Part shown: positions 34,242 through 41,943 of the stretch, one piece after another
Layout: each line of letters begins with the position of its first letter
How positions within the stretch are numbered: position 1 is the stretch's first letter
NCBI RefSeq assembly: GCF_001613325.1
Contig: NZ_BDCD01000021.1
Coordinates: 124,001-188,000, forward strand
DNA length: 64,000 nucleotides
DNA from: Nocardia yamanashiensis NBRC 100130
GTDB lineage: Bacteria > Actinomycetota > Actinomycetes > Mycobacteriales > Mycobacteriaceae
Direction: 5' to 3'
Notes under the pieces: model-generated
What the model was told of the DNA's origin: nothing
The model's input: the letters and a program-made list of their open reading frames with translations, nothing else
Database searches by the model: none
Program-made: the position numbers and the translations under genes

Positions 34242-35081
34242 TCAGTGGGTGTGAGCCGTGGTGAGTTCGGCGGCGACGGGGTCGGCGCCGAGGGGGATGA
34301 GCCAGTTGAGGGCGGCTTCGGGGGCGAATTCGGCCATGCGGGTGGCGAGTTCGTCTTTTTGGGCGTCCGTGAGGGAGTCGGCGTCGCCGAGGAGGCGGGC
34401 TACGGTTTCGCGGTACATGAGGAGGTATTGGCGCTGGGAGTGGAGGAGGGCGATGGTGCCGGCGGGGCCGTGGCCGGGGTAGAGGGTGAGGCCGGTGAGG
34501 GTGGGGGTGAGGGTGTCGAGGGCTTCGAGCCAGGTGGTGGAGTGGCCGTCGGTGAGGTAGGAGTGCATGCCGTCGAAGAAGGCGAGGTCGCCGATGAAGG
34601 CGGCGCGGGTGGTGCCGGATTCGACGAGAATCCAGCTGTCGGCGTGGCTTTCGGCGGGGCCTACCTCGTGGATGGTGTAGGTGACGCCGTCGATTTCGAT
34701 GGGTTCGCCGTCGGCCAGGTGCACGTTGGGGACGCGGTAGCGGTCGGGCCATTCGGCGCCGTAGGTCGGGCCCCACTGGGCGCGTTTGGGTTCGGCGGAT
34801 TCGGCGATCACCTTGGCCACCTCGGCCGTGGAGTAGACGGGGGCGTCCTCGGGGACCACGTAGGGGAGGCCGTTGAAGTGGTCGGGGTGGGGATGGGTGA
34901 CGAAGGCGGCCAGCAGGGGCTTGCCGAGGGCCTTGGCTCGGGCGGCCAGCGCGTGGGCGTCGGAGACCAGGAGGTTGGCGTCGATGAGGACCACGCCGTT
35001 GGGGGTTTCGATCAGGTAGCTGTTGACGAAGATGCCGGATTCGGCGGCGGTGTAGGTGTGGATGCGGAAGGCGTTGCTCAT
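34242..35081 (-). CDS. MBL-fold metallo-hydrolase
   Basis: A 279-residue cytoplasmic protein with the metallo-beta-lactamase motif THPHPDHFNGLPYV (HxHxDH) near residue 61-74, an Asp ligand in AFIGDLAFFDG and a His in YPGHGPAGT. Substrate unknown; family members hydrolyse thioesters, lactones and other small electrophile adducts. ATG 35081 follows AAAGGGAATCCGGAC. It diverges from an HxlR regulator gene across a 99-base gap with a perfect palindrome, so it is the likely target of that regulator. Confidence 0.85.
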   Translation of the reverse strand: MSNAFRIHTYTAAESGIFVNSYLIETPNGVVLIDANLLVSDAHALAARAKALGKPLLAAFVTHPHPDHFNGLPYVVPEDAPVYSTAEVAKVIAESAEPKRAQWGPTYGAEWPDRYRVPNVHLADGEPIEIDGVTYTIHEVGPAESHADSWILVESGTTRAAFIGDLAFFDGMHSYLTDGHSTTWLEALDTLTPTLTGLTLYPGHGPAGTIALLHSQRQYLLMYRETVARLLGDADSLTDAQKDELATRMAEFAPEAALNWLIPLGADPVAAELTTAHTH

Positions 35082-35147
35082 GTCCGGATTCCCTTTCGTG
35101 GTTACGGTAGGGACGACCGTATGAGCCCGCGCTCGGTGCCGATAGAA

Positions 35148-35163
35148 GGCACTTCGAAGTGCC
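35148..35163. promoter_or_regulatory. 16-bp perfect palindrome, candidate HxlR operator
   Basis: GGCACTTCGAAGTGCC is a perfect 16-bp palindrome between the divergent MBL and HxlR genes, 17 bases before the HxlR ATG. Its size and place fit a dimeric winged-helix repressor that controls both genes. Confidence 0.65.
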
Positions 35164-35180
35164 CTTCCCGTGGAGATTCG

Positions 35181-35558
35181 ATGAGCCTCGTCATTCCCGA
35201 CATTCTCGAGGAGTCCTGTGCGACGCGGCAGGCGCTGGAACGGTTCGCGGCCAAATGGCGGGTGCTGCTGGTGTACGCGCTGATGGACGGGCCGCACCGG
35301 CATGCGGCGCTGCGCCGGCGACTGCCGGACATCACGCAGAAGATGCTGACCGAGACCCTGCGCGGGATGGAAGCCGACGGGCTGGTGGAGCGGCAGGTGT
35401 ACAAGCAGTCAGCGCCGCAGCACGTCGAATACCAGCTGACCGCGCTGGGTCGCACGCTCGAAGCGCCACTGGCCGCCATCTGCGGGTGGGCCACGGAACA
35501 CGGTGTGCTCGAGGTGAATACGGACGACGACGGATTCGACGTGGCGGCCGCGGGCTGA
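35181..35558 (+). CDS. HxlR-family transcriptional regulator
   Basis: A 125-residue winged-helix protein. The HxlR pattern is clear: CATRQALERFAAKWRVLLVYALMDG, then RRRLPDITQKMLTETLRGMEADGLVERQVY and an ending EYQLTALGRTLEAPL. HxlR proteins bind as dimers and often sense electrophiles through Cys; here Cys near residue 13 and another in the last helix are candidates. ATG 35181 has GGAGA 6 bases upstream. A perfect palindrome in the shared promoter region is its likely operator. Confidence 0.88.
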   Translation: MSLVIPDILEESCATRQALERFAAKWRVLLVYALMDGPHRHAALRRRLPDITQKMLTETLRGMEADGLVERQVYKQSAPQHVEYQLTALGRTLEAPLAAICGWATEHGVLEVNTDDDGFDVAAAG

Positions 35559-35567
35559 AACCGCCGC

Positions 35568-35573
35568 TACCTT
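35568..35573 (+). promoter_or_regulatory. -10 element TACCTT of the VanZ-like gene
   Basis: TACCTT ends 7 bases before GTG 35581. It indicates that GTG, rather than the upstream TTG 35572 that lies inside this element, is the start. Confidence 0.5.
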
Positions 35574-35580
35574 GGATGGG

Positions 35581-36183
35581 GTGCGGCAGGTGTGGGATGC
35601 GTGGGGGACCGTGCTCGTGGTGTGGGCGCTGGCGGTCCCCGTGGTCGCGGCGGGCGGCTGGTGCCTGGCGCGGTGGCGGATCCGGCGCGGGCGCGAACGC
35701 ACCGAAGCCGTGCGCTGGACCATCGCCGAGGCGGGGATACTGCTCGGCACACTGCCCTGGATCTGGATGATCCTCACGCCCGGTCCCGGCGAACGCAAGG
35801 TCATCCTGTTCCCGCTGGTCGACCTGATCGACACCCTGCTCGAGGCGTCGACCAACACCGTGGTGCAGGTGGTGGCCAACACCATTCTGTTCATTCCGCT
35901 GGGATTCCTTCTCCCCCTGCGATTTCCGTGGTTCGGCACCGTCCCGCGCATGCTCGCGGTCGGCGCGCTGCTGTCCGCCGGGCTCGAAACCGCCCAATAC
36001 GTGCTGGATCTCGGCCGCTGGTCCTCCATCGACGATGTGCTGATGAACGCGACCGGCGCGGGCATCGGCGCGTGGCTGACGCGCAGGTACTCAGGACAGC
36101 GACTTGTCCCCGAGCGCCTCGGCGAGCGCGCGCAGCAGGGGCACGATGGCCTCGCGATCGGATCCGGCGAAATCGGCAAGTAG
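35581..36183 (+). CDS. VanZ-family membrane protein
   Basis: A 200-residue protein with about four helices. The VanZ pattern appears as NTVVQVVANTILFIPLGFLLPL, LSAGLETAQYVL and WSSIDDVLMNATGAGIGAWL. VanZ proteins confer teicoplanin tolerance in enterococci; the role of actinobacterial members is unknown. GTG 35581 fits a leaderless transcript. The last 30 codons overlap the 3' end of the convergent MarR gene by 93 bases, an unusually long overlap, and the charged tail after the last helix is probably not part of the conserved domain. Confidence 0.8.
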   Translation: MRQVWDAWGTVLVVWALAVPVVAAGGWCLARWRIRRGRERTEAVRWTIAEAGILLGTLPWIWMILTPGPGERKVILFPLVDLIDTLLEASTNTVVQVVANTILFIPLGFLLPLRFPWFGTVPRMLAVGALLSAGLETAQYVLDLGRWSSIDDVLMNATGAGIGAWLTRRYSGQRLVPERLGERAQQGHDGLAIGSGEIGK

Positions 36184-36591
36184 CCGTTCGGCATTGGCGG
36201 CATGCAGCGGCAGCAGCTTGTCCACCAGGTCCCGCCCGGCATCGGTGAGCTGCACCCGCACGGCACGGCGATCCGACGGATCGGCGACACGAACCACCAG
36301 CCCCTTCGCGGCCATCCGATCGATCCGATTGGTGACGGCCCCCGAGGTCACCATGAGCGCCTTGTTCAGCGCGCCCGCGGTCAGCCCATCCTTCCCGCCG
36401 TTGCGGCGCAGCGTGGAGAGCAGGTCGAACTCCCAGAACTCCATGCCGTGGCCCTTGAAGAACTCGGTGAACTCGCGATCCATGATGCGGGCGATCCGGG
36501 TGACCCGCCCGGTCACCTCCACATAGGAACAGTCCACGTCAGGGTGGATGCGGCTCCAGGCGGCGCGGATCTGATCGACGGCGTCGGACAC
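36091..36591 (-). CDS. MarR-family transcriptional regulator
   Basis: A 166-residue winged-helix regulator. It has FWEFDLLSTLRRNGG, then LTAGALNKALMVTSGAVTNRIDRM as recognition helix and VRVADPSDRRAVRVQLTDAG as the wing, all typical MarR features. GTG 36591 was chosen because GAGAGGAG lies 5 bases upstream. It diverges from an EamA exporter gene, and the 100 bases between them contain several inverted repeats, so it probably represses that gene and itself. Confidence 0.88.
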   Translation of the reverse strand: MSDAVDQIRAAWSRIHPDVDCSYVEVTGRVTRIARIMDREFTEFFKGHGMEFWEFDLLSTLRRNGGKDGLTAGALNKALMVTSGAVTNRIDRMAAKGLVVRVADPSDRRAVRVQLTDAGRDLVDKLLPLHAANAERLLADFAGSDREAIVPLLRALAEALGDKSLS

Positions 36592-36613
36592 GGCGACTCC
36601 TCTCACGATTGAA

Positions 36614-36676
36614 AATCTCAACATCAAGATACTTGACACTGAAGTACTTGGATGTTTTTATTTCAACGTTGAGATT
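36614..36676. promoter_or_regulatory. Cluster of inverted repeats, candidate MarR operators
   Basis: In this AT-rich stretch are TCAAG-ATA-CTTGA (36624-36636), AAGTACTT (36642-36649), TCAACGTTGA (36663-36672), and a perfect 9-bp pair AATCTCAAC (36614-36622) / GTTGAGATT (36668-36676). All lie between the divergent marR-type and eamA-type genes, over the expected promoters. Confidence 0.65.
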
Positions 36677-36694
36677 ATCAATGAGGAGCTAACG

Positions 36695-37636
36695 ATGAAC
36701 ATCAGCCGCACCGGATACGCCGGAACCCTGGCACTGACCGGCCTCGCGCCCCTGGTCTGGGGATCCACCTACGCCGTCACCACCGAGTTCCTGCCCGCGG
36801 ACCGGCCGCTGTTCACCGCCCTCATGCGGGCCCTGCCCGCCGGCCTGCTGCTGCTGGCCGTGACCCGCAAACTGCCGCAGGGCGAGTGGATCTGGAAGGC
36901 CGGCGTGCTCGGCGTCCTGAACATCGGCGCCTTCTTCCCGCTGCTGTTCCTCGCGGCCTACCGGCTGCCGGGCGGCGTGGCGGGCGTGCTCGGGGCCGCG
37001 GCTCCGCTGATCGCGCTGGGCCTGGCCACGGTCGCGCTGAACGAGAAGATCACCGCGCGGAAGCTCGTGGCGGCCATCGTCGGCATGACGGGCGTGGCGT
37101 TGGTGGTGCTGCGGGCCAGTGCGGCCCTGGACACGGTCGGGGTGATCGCGGGACTGCTGGGCGCGGCTTCGATGGCCGCCGGCACCGTGATGACCAAGCG
37201 CTGGGGACGGCCGGAAGGTGTTGGCCCCCTGGCCATGACCGGCTGGCAGCTCACCGCGGGCGGCATCGTGCTGCTGCCGCTGGCGCTGGCCGTCGAGGGC
37301 ATGCCGCCGGCGCTGTCGCTCACCAATATCGGCGGCTACCTGTACCTCGGCCTGATCGGAACCGCTGCCGCGTACGCCATCTGGTTCCGCGGACTGGCCA
37401 AGGCCGATGCCACTTCGGTCGCCTTCCTCGGCCTGCTGAGCCCGCTGTCGGCCACCGTGATCGGCTGGGCCGCACTGGGACAGTCGCTGACCCCGCTGCA
37501 GATGCTGGGCATGGTGATCGCGCTGGGCGGCACGCTGCTCGGGCAGATGGCCGCCGCGCCCAAGCCGGCCGCGGTCGTCACCGTGACGAATGATGCTGCC
37601 GCACAGGACCGTTCGAACGCCAAGACCGCCGCCTGA
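36695..37636 (+). CDS. EamA/DMT-family exporter
   Basis: A 313-residue membrane protein with ten predicted helices in two EamA halves. LAPLVWGSTYAVTTEFLP near the N-terminus and YLYLGLIGTAAAYAIWFRGLAKADATSVAFLGLLSPL in the second half are typical of RhaT/YdcZ-neighbour EamA exporters. Substrate unknown; exporters of amino acids and drugs belong here. ATG 36695 follows ATGAGGAGCTAACG, a strong ribosome-binding site. Control by the divergent MarR protein is likely. An NAD(P)-dependent reductase follows after 47 bases. Confidence 0.87.
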   Translation: MNISRTGYAGTLALTGLAPLVWGSTYAVTTEFLPADRPLFTALMRALPAGLLLLAVTRKLPQGEWIWKAGVLGVLNIGAFFPLLFLAAYRLPGGVAGVLGAAAPLIALGLATVALNEKITARKLVAAIVGMTGVALVVLRASAALDTVGVIAGLLGAASMAAGTVMTKRWGRPEGVGPLAMTGWQLTAGGIVLLPLALAVEGMPPALSLTNIGGYLYLGLIGTAAAYAIWFRGLAKADATSVAFLGLLSPLSATVIGWAALGQSLTPLQMLGMVIALGGTLLGQMAAAPKPAAVVTVTNDAAAQDRSNAKTAA

Positions 37637-37683
37637 GCTGGCGATACCGCACAATACGGAAACACGAAGGAGCACGAGAAGCC

Positions 37684-38337
37684 ATGCGTATCACGATCTT
37701 CGGGGCATCGGGTGGAGTCGGCAGCCGGACCGTTCGGGAAGCGATCGAGCGGGGGCACGAGGTGGTAGCGGTGGCGCGGCAGCGCGCCGGGCTGGTGGAC
37801 CTGCCCGCGAGCGCGGAACGGCGTACCGGGGACGTGTCCGATCCGGCGCAGGTCGCGGAATTGAGCGCGGGCAGTGACCTGGTCATCAGCGCCACCCGCC
37901 CGGTCGCCGGGCAGGAGAGCGAGCTGGTGCGGGCGGCGGAAGCGCTGCTGGAAGGGTTGGCGGACAGCGAGATCCGGCTGCTGGTGGTCGGTGGGGCGGG
38001 AAGTCTCACCGTGCCGGGGACCGGGAAGACGGTGCTCGAGCAGCCGGACTTCCCGGCCGATTGGGTGCCGATCGCGGAGGCTTGCAACCGGCAGCTGGCG
38101 GTGTTCCAGGGCGCGGCGCGGCAGGCCGATGGGGGCAGCGTGGATTGGGCCTATGTGAGCCCGGCCGCCATGCTGGAGCCCGGGGTGCGCACCGGTTCCT
38201 ACCGGCTCGGGGCCGACGAGCTGATCGTGGATGACGAAGGCAATTCGGCGATTTCGATGGAGGACATGGCGGTCGCGCTGCTGGACGAGGCGGAGCGGCC
38301 GAAGCATCACCGGACCCGGTTCACCGTCGGATACTGA
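37684..38337 (+). CDS. NAD(P)-binding oxidoreductase, NmrA/SDR-a5-like
   Basis: A 217-residue Rossmann-fold protein. The nucleotide motif GASGGVGSRTVREAIERGHEV is at about residues 7-27, followed by GDVSDPAQVAELSAGSD, the typical second-strand region of atypical SDRs that bind NAD(P)H. It is close to YwnB/SDR_a5 reductases of unknown substrate. It may share a transcript with the EamA gene upstream. ATG 37684 follows AAGGAGCACGAGAAGCC. A strong bidirectional terminator follows. Confidence 0.82.
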   Translation: MRITIFGASGGVGSRTVREAIERGHEVVAVARQRAGLVDLPASAERRTGDVSDPAQVAELSAGSDLVISATRPVAGQESELVRAAEALLEGLADSEIRLLVVGGAGSLTVPGTGKTVLEQPDFPADWVPIAEACNRQLAVFQGAARQADGGSVDWAYVSPAAMLEPGVRTGSYRLGADELIVDDEGNSAISMEDMAVALLDEAERPKHHRTRFTVGY

Positions 38338-38346
38338 AGAGAAAAG

Positions 38347-38383
38347 AAAGGGCGCGACCGGGAATCCCGGCCGCGCCCCTTTT
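38347..38383. terminator. Bidirectional intrinsic terminator
   Basis: A 13-bp GC-rich stem (one mismatch) with an AAT loop, flanked by A-rich and T-rich tracts (AAA before, TTTT after), lies between convergent genes and can terminate both. Confidence 0.8.
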
Positions 38384-38394
38384 GCGTTGTCGGA

Positions 38395-39132
38395 TCAGAA
38401 GACCCGGAAGCCCGCGCCCACCTTGCCGTGCGCGTCGATGTCCGCGAGCACCATGGTGATGCTGGTGGCCAGCTCCGGCTCGTGGATGATGTCGCCCGCG
38501 CCCTTGCACAGCGGCAGTTCGATATTGATCGGACCGGCGGTGAAGTTGGTGGCCGCCACGACCATGCCGACCAGGCGATCGCCGATCAGCACCGGCCCGC
38601 CCGAGTCACCGTGGTTGGCGCACACCTGGGAGCGGAAGTACTCCGGGTTCGACTCCCAGACCAGACCGCAGGTGTAGCCGGTGGTGCGGCCGTTCTTGCA
38701 GACCGTGTCGCCGACCCGCGGGTTCGAGCCGATCCCGTTGATCACCGACTGGGCGACCTTGCGGACCGGGGCCACGCGATCGGCATTGAGCTCGACGACG
38801 GCCCAGTCGTTGTCGTCGCTCTTCTCGGAGATCACGCCGATCACGCCCGACTTGGTGGACTTCTCCGCGAGCAGGCGCGCCCCGACCTCGCCGCAGTGGC
38901 CGGCGGTGATGGCGACGAGCCGGTTCTCCCGGTCGTAGCCGATGGCGGTGAGCGTGCACTCGGAGACCTGGTCCTTGGTGGTGAGGTCCTCGACGTAGAC
39001 GCCCGAGCCGCCGCCCAGGGCAGCCGGGCCGGCCGCCTGCGCACCGCCGGTGGGCACCAGCATCGGCGCAGTCATGGCCGCTACCAGCGCGACCGCCCGA
39101 TACAGAATTCGGGCACGGCCCGCTGTGAACAT
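38395..39132 (-). CDS. Secreted chymotrypsin-like (S1) serine protease
   Basis: A 245-residue exported protease. The signal peptide (about residues 1-33, ending GGAQA) precedes a trypsin-like domain with the full triad: His in AITAGHCGE, Asp in NDWAVVELN and Ser in NHGDSGGPVL. Cys pairs (SECTL/GHCGE, CKNG/CGLVW and CANHG) fit disulfides as in alpha-lytic-type proteases. No long pro-region is visible, unlike many actinobacterial members. ATG 39132 gives a proper signal peptide; longer upstream frames do not. Confidence 0.85.
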   Translation of the reverse strand: MFTAGRARILYRAVALVAAMTAPMLVPTGGAQAAGPAALGGGSGVYVEDLTTKDQVSECTLTAIGYDRENRLVAITAGHCGEVGARLLAEKSTKSGVIGVISEKSDDNDWAVVELNADRVAPVRKVAQSVINGIGSNPRVGDTVCKNGRTTGYTCGLVWESNPEYFRSQVCANHGDSGGPVLIGDRLVGMVVAATNFTAGPINIELPLCKGAGDIIHEPELATSITMVLADIDAHGKVGAGFRVF

Positions 39133-39302
39133 GTGTTGCCTTTTCCCCAAAGGTTGAACAGAAGGTGAATTCGCGCGGGCGAGCGAAAACCGCTGTAGCC
39201 CAACGTGCCGGGCGATCTTGTCACGGCAACCAGCCAGAATCAAGAGCGGACCGGTCGGTGACCGATGTGTCGACCGATTTGCCCGGCGCATACTGAACAG
39301 GC

Positions 39303-39333
39303 TTGACCTTGACGCTACGTCAACTTGCATCCT
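39303..39333 (+). promoter_or_regulatory. MerR-type promoter with 19-bp spacer
   Basis: TTGACC (39303-39308) and CATCCT (39328-39333) are separated by 19 bases, the stretched spacer of MerR-controlled promoters. The spacer contains a perfect TTGACG-CTA-CGTCAA inverted repeat (39309-39323). It lies 38 bases before the MerR-TipAS gene, so autoregulation is likely. Confidence 0.6.
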
Positions 39334-39371
39334 GAATTCGTCGAGGCGAACGAGCGAAGAAAGGATCGACA

Positions 39372-40127
39372 GTGGCGACCGAATGGTCCATCCAGGAACT
39401 GGCGAAAGCCGCCGGAACCACCAGCCGCACCCTGCGGCACTACGGTGAACTCGGCTTGCTGCCGCCCACCCGGATCGGCCACAACGGCTACCGCTACTAC
39501 GGCCAGGATTCGCTCGTCCGCTTGCAGCGCATCCTGCTGCTCCGCGAACTCGGCCTGGGCCTCCCGGCCATCGCCGAAATCCTCGCGGGCCAAACGGATA
39601 CCGCCGCCGCCCTGCACACGCACCTGGAACTGCTCCAGCAGGAGCAGGCCCGCCTCGCGCGGCAGATCGCCTCGGTACGCACCACATTGCGCAAAACGAA
39701 GGCAGGTGAGCCACTCATGGCCAATGAAGTATTCGACGGATTCGACCACACGCAATACAGGGACGAAGTAATCGAGAAGTGGGGCAGGGATGCCTACGAG
39801 CGCGGCGACCGCTGGTGGCGCTCCATGACCGAGGCCGACAAAAAGGTCCACCTCCAAACCCACCTCGACATCGCCGCCGACTACGGCCGCGCCCACACCG
39901 CCGCCCTCCCCGTCGACAGCGAAGAAGTCCTGAATATCGCCCAACGCCACTACGACTGGGTGACCCTCGGCTGGCAGGGCAAGCGCCCCACCGCCGAAGA
40001 ATTCACCGGCCTCGGCGAAATGTACGTAGCCGACCCACGTTTCGCGGCCAACTACGACAAGCACGGCGAAGGCACCACCACCTACGTCCGCGACGCCATG
40101 CGCGCATACGCCGCCGTCCGCCTGTAG
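39372..40127 (+). CDS. MerR-family regulator with TipAS ligand-binding domain
   Basis: A 251-residue protein. The MerR helix-turn-helix (WSIQELAKAAGTTSRTLRHYGELGLL, NGYRYYGQDSL) covers residues 1-75, a coiled-coil dimerisation helix about 80-115, and a TipAS-type domain about 130-250 (FDGFDHTQYRDEVIEKWG, DPRFAANYDKHGEGTTTYVRDAM). TipA proteins sense thiopeptide antibiotics and other cyclic ligands and activate multidrug-type responses. GTG 39372 follows AAAGGATCGACA. An internal ATG (codon 116, MANEVFD) could make a short TipAS-only form, as in Streptomyces tipA; this is inference. Confidence 0.88.
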   Translation: MATEWSIQELAKAAGTTSRTLRHYGELGLLPPTRIGHNGYRYYGQDSLVRLQRILLLRELGLGLPAIAEILAGQTDTAAALHTHLELLQQEQARLARQIASVRTTLRKTKAGEPLMANEVFDGFDHTQYRDEVIEKWGRDAYERGDRWWRSMTEADKKVHLQTHLDIAADYGRAHTAALPVDSEEVLNIAQRHYDWVTLGWQGKRPTAEEFTGLGEMYVADPRFAANYDKHGEGTTTYVRDAMRAYAAVRL

Positions 40128-40171
40128 TGCCGGTGTTTACGCCGGGGACCGGGTTCGATGATCAATAGGGT

Positions 40172-40453
40172 ATGAATCCCTATCCACCGCACCCGGTCCC
40201 GCCGCGTCAGCACAGCGGGTTCGAATTGGCAGGCGGCATCCTGGCTAGCCTGTTCGGATCGCTTTTCGCAGCGCCAGCGGTGGTCTGCATAGTGCTGGCC
40301 TACATCGACGCGATGTCCGAACAACCATCGGACGCGGAACAACACGCCGACGATCTCGGCCCGCTCGCCGGATTCATCCTCGGATTCATGCTTTCGATTC
40401 CGGCCGCCGCGTTGTTCCTCGCGGCGTTCCTGCTGCTGCGGCGCCGCCGCTGA
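40172..40453 (+). CDS. Small membrane protein
   Basis: A 93-residue protein with a Pro-rich N-terminus (NPYPPHPVPP), a hydrophobic segment at about residues 18-45, a short acidic loop (SEQPSDAEQHADD) and a second hydrophobic segment at about 63-88 ending in RRRR. No family recognised. No strong ribosome-binding site precedes it. It ends 6 bases from the convergent gene's stop. Confidence 0.55.
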   Translation: MNPYPPHPVPPRQHSGFELAGGILASLFGSLFAAPAVVCIVLAYIDAMSEQPSDAEQHADDLGPLAGFILGFMLSIPAAALFLAAFLLLRRRR

Positions 40454-40459
40454 GCCCTG

Positions 40460-41680
40460 TCACGCCCCGCACATGGATTGCATGATGCCGCGGAGGATCG
40501 GCATGCCGTAGGTGGTGGGGGCGAAGGCGAGGGTTTGGGCTATGCCCAAGGGGGTGGTGATGGTGGAGGCTACGCCGGTGAAGCCGGCGATGGTGGTGCC
40601 TAGGGTGAGGAGGAGGCTGGTGGTGTCGAGGGTGAGGGTGATGAGGTCGAAGGCGTTCTCTACCTTGACTTCACCGAGGGGGACGGTGTTGAGGGCTTTG
40701 CCTTCGTAGATGTCGAAGCCGAGGTTGGCCAGGAAGGTCAGCGGGCCGTAGTCCATGGCGTTGACGAGGGGGCCCAGTTCTTCGATGCGGCGGAGGGTGA
40801 CGATTTCGGCTACTCGGTTGTCGCGCAGGAAGGCTTGGAGGGCTTCGGCGTTGGTGTGGACGGTGGGGGTGTCGATGCCGAGTTCGGGGTGGGTGGTGAG
40901 GAAGGTGCGGGTGCGTTCGACCAGGTCGGAGGTTCTGAGTTCGGCCAGGGGAGTGCAGGAGCCGTCGGCCTTGACCAGCTGGTTGGCGAGGTCGAGGAGG
41001 GGCTGGGGGACCGCTACGTGTTCGTCGGGGAGGTCCAGCTGGAGCTTTTCGTAGGCGTTGGGGGCCTTGCAGGTGCGGGCCACCTGGGCTTGGACGGCGC
41101 GGGCCAGGGACTTCACGCCGTTGAAGAGGGCGCCGACGATGGGCTTGAGGACGAAGCCGACGGTGGGGACCAGGCTGGCGCCGAGCTGGGCGGGGATCTT
41201 CACGATGCGGGTGGCCAGGATGAAGATCTCGACGACCTCGTTGACGGTCAGCTGCGAGACCGAGACGGTCTTGTCGATATTGCCGGTGCGGACCGCGTCG
41301 AGGGTGTTGACCAAGTAGGTGACGATCGGGTCGTCCAGGAACTGGAGGCGGCCGCCGGAATCGGCCGGATCGGCCGGCAGGCCGCGGCGGTGCACACCGA
41401 CCTGCGCCATGCTCAGCCGGAAATCGTTCACCTGCCGGTCGTAGGCGGACTGCTGACCCGCCGGCACCACCGAGCGAATCGCGGTGGCGGCCGTGGTGAC
41501 GATGTCATCGAAGGTTGCTGCACCATCGCCACAGAGGCCGACGGTGTCGGCGACCTCGACGGTGGCGAGAGATTCCTCGGCGGCGCGGGCGGGCGCGGCG
41601 GCGGGAATCAGGGCGGCCGAGCCGAGGACGGCCGACAGGGTGAACGCGCCGACTAGCGGGGCGAGACGATGAAACCGCAT
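40460..41680 (-). CDS. Secreted protein of unknown function
   Basis: A 406-residue exported protein. The signal peptide ends near APARA (residue 33). The mature protein is largely helical with a long hydrophobic C-terminal region (LTLDTTSLLLTLGTTIAGFTG) and only a few Cys (GLCGDG, ARTCKAP, GSCTPL, SMCGA), which could pair. No family recognised. It lies beside glf, where M. tuberculosis has the unrelated exported protein PirG/Erp. Many codons in its distal half end in G on this strand, giving a different local composition from glf. Confidence 0.65.
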   Translation of the reverse strand: MRFHRLAPLVGAFTLSAVLGSAALIPAAAPARAAEESLATVEVADTVGLCGDGAATFDDIVTTAATAIRSVVPAGQQSAYDRQVNDFRLSMAQVGVHRRGLPADPADSGGRLQFLDDPIVTYLVNTLDAVRTGNIDKTVSVSQLTVNEVVEIFILATRIVKIPAQLGASLVPTVGFVLKPIVGALFNGVKSLARAVQAQVARTCKAPNAYEKLQLDLPDEHVAVPQPLLDLANQLVKADGSCTPLAELRTSDLVERTRTFLTTHPELGIDTPTVHTNAEALQAFLRDNRVAEIVTLRRIEELGPLVNAMDYGPLTFLANLGFDIYEGKALNTVPLGEVKVENAFDLITLTLDTTSLLLTLGTTIAGFTGVASTITTPLGIAQTLAFAPTTYGMPILRGIMQSMCGA

Positions 41681-41929
41681 GTAGATAGGTCTTCCGGGTC
41701 GAGCGTCGGCTGCGGGCGGGCAACTGCAACACGGCGTAAGAAACTGGTCGGACGATCAGTTCGCAGCTATGTAATACAGCTCTCATGACGTGTCCGTCAG
41801 CACTTTGGTGAACTCTGAGCAAAATTTCTGGAGCCCGTCCCGGTGAGCGAGATGACGAACTCCCGGTCCCGCCGTATCCTCCGAAATCCGCAGCACCCGG
41901 AGCCCACGCGCGCCGAACGGAGATGCCGG

Positions 41930-41935
41930 TAGTCT
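41930..41935 (+). promoter_or_regulatory. -10 element TAGTCT of glf
   Basis: TAGTCT (TANNNT class) ends 8 bases before GTG 41944. It lies downstream of the alternative ATG 41923, so it favours GTG 41944 and a leaderless mRNA for the arabinogalactan operon. Confidence 0.5.
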
Positions 41936-41943
41936 GGGCAGCC

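Noticed and set aside
35572..35580. TTG start for the VanZ-like protein
   Set aside because: TTG 35572 falls inside the TACCTT -10 word. GTG 35581 is the better start.
41923..41943. ATG start for glf seven codons upstream
   Set aside because: The GGAG before it leaves no spacing, and the -10 word TAGTCT lies downstream of it. GTG 41944 gives a short N-terminus like that of homologues.
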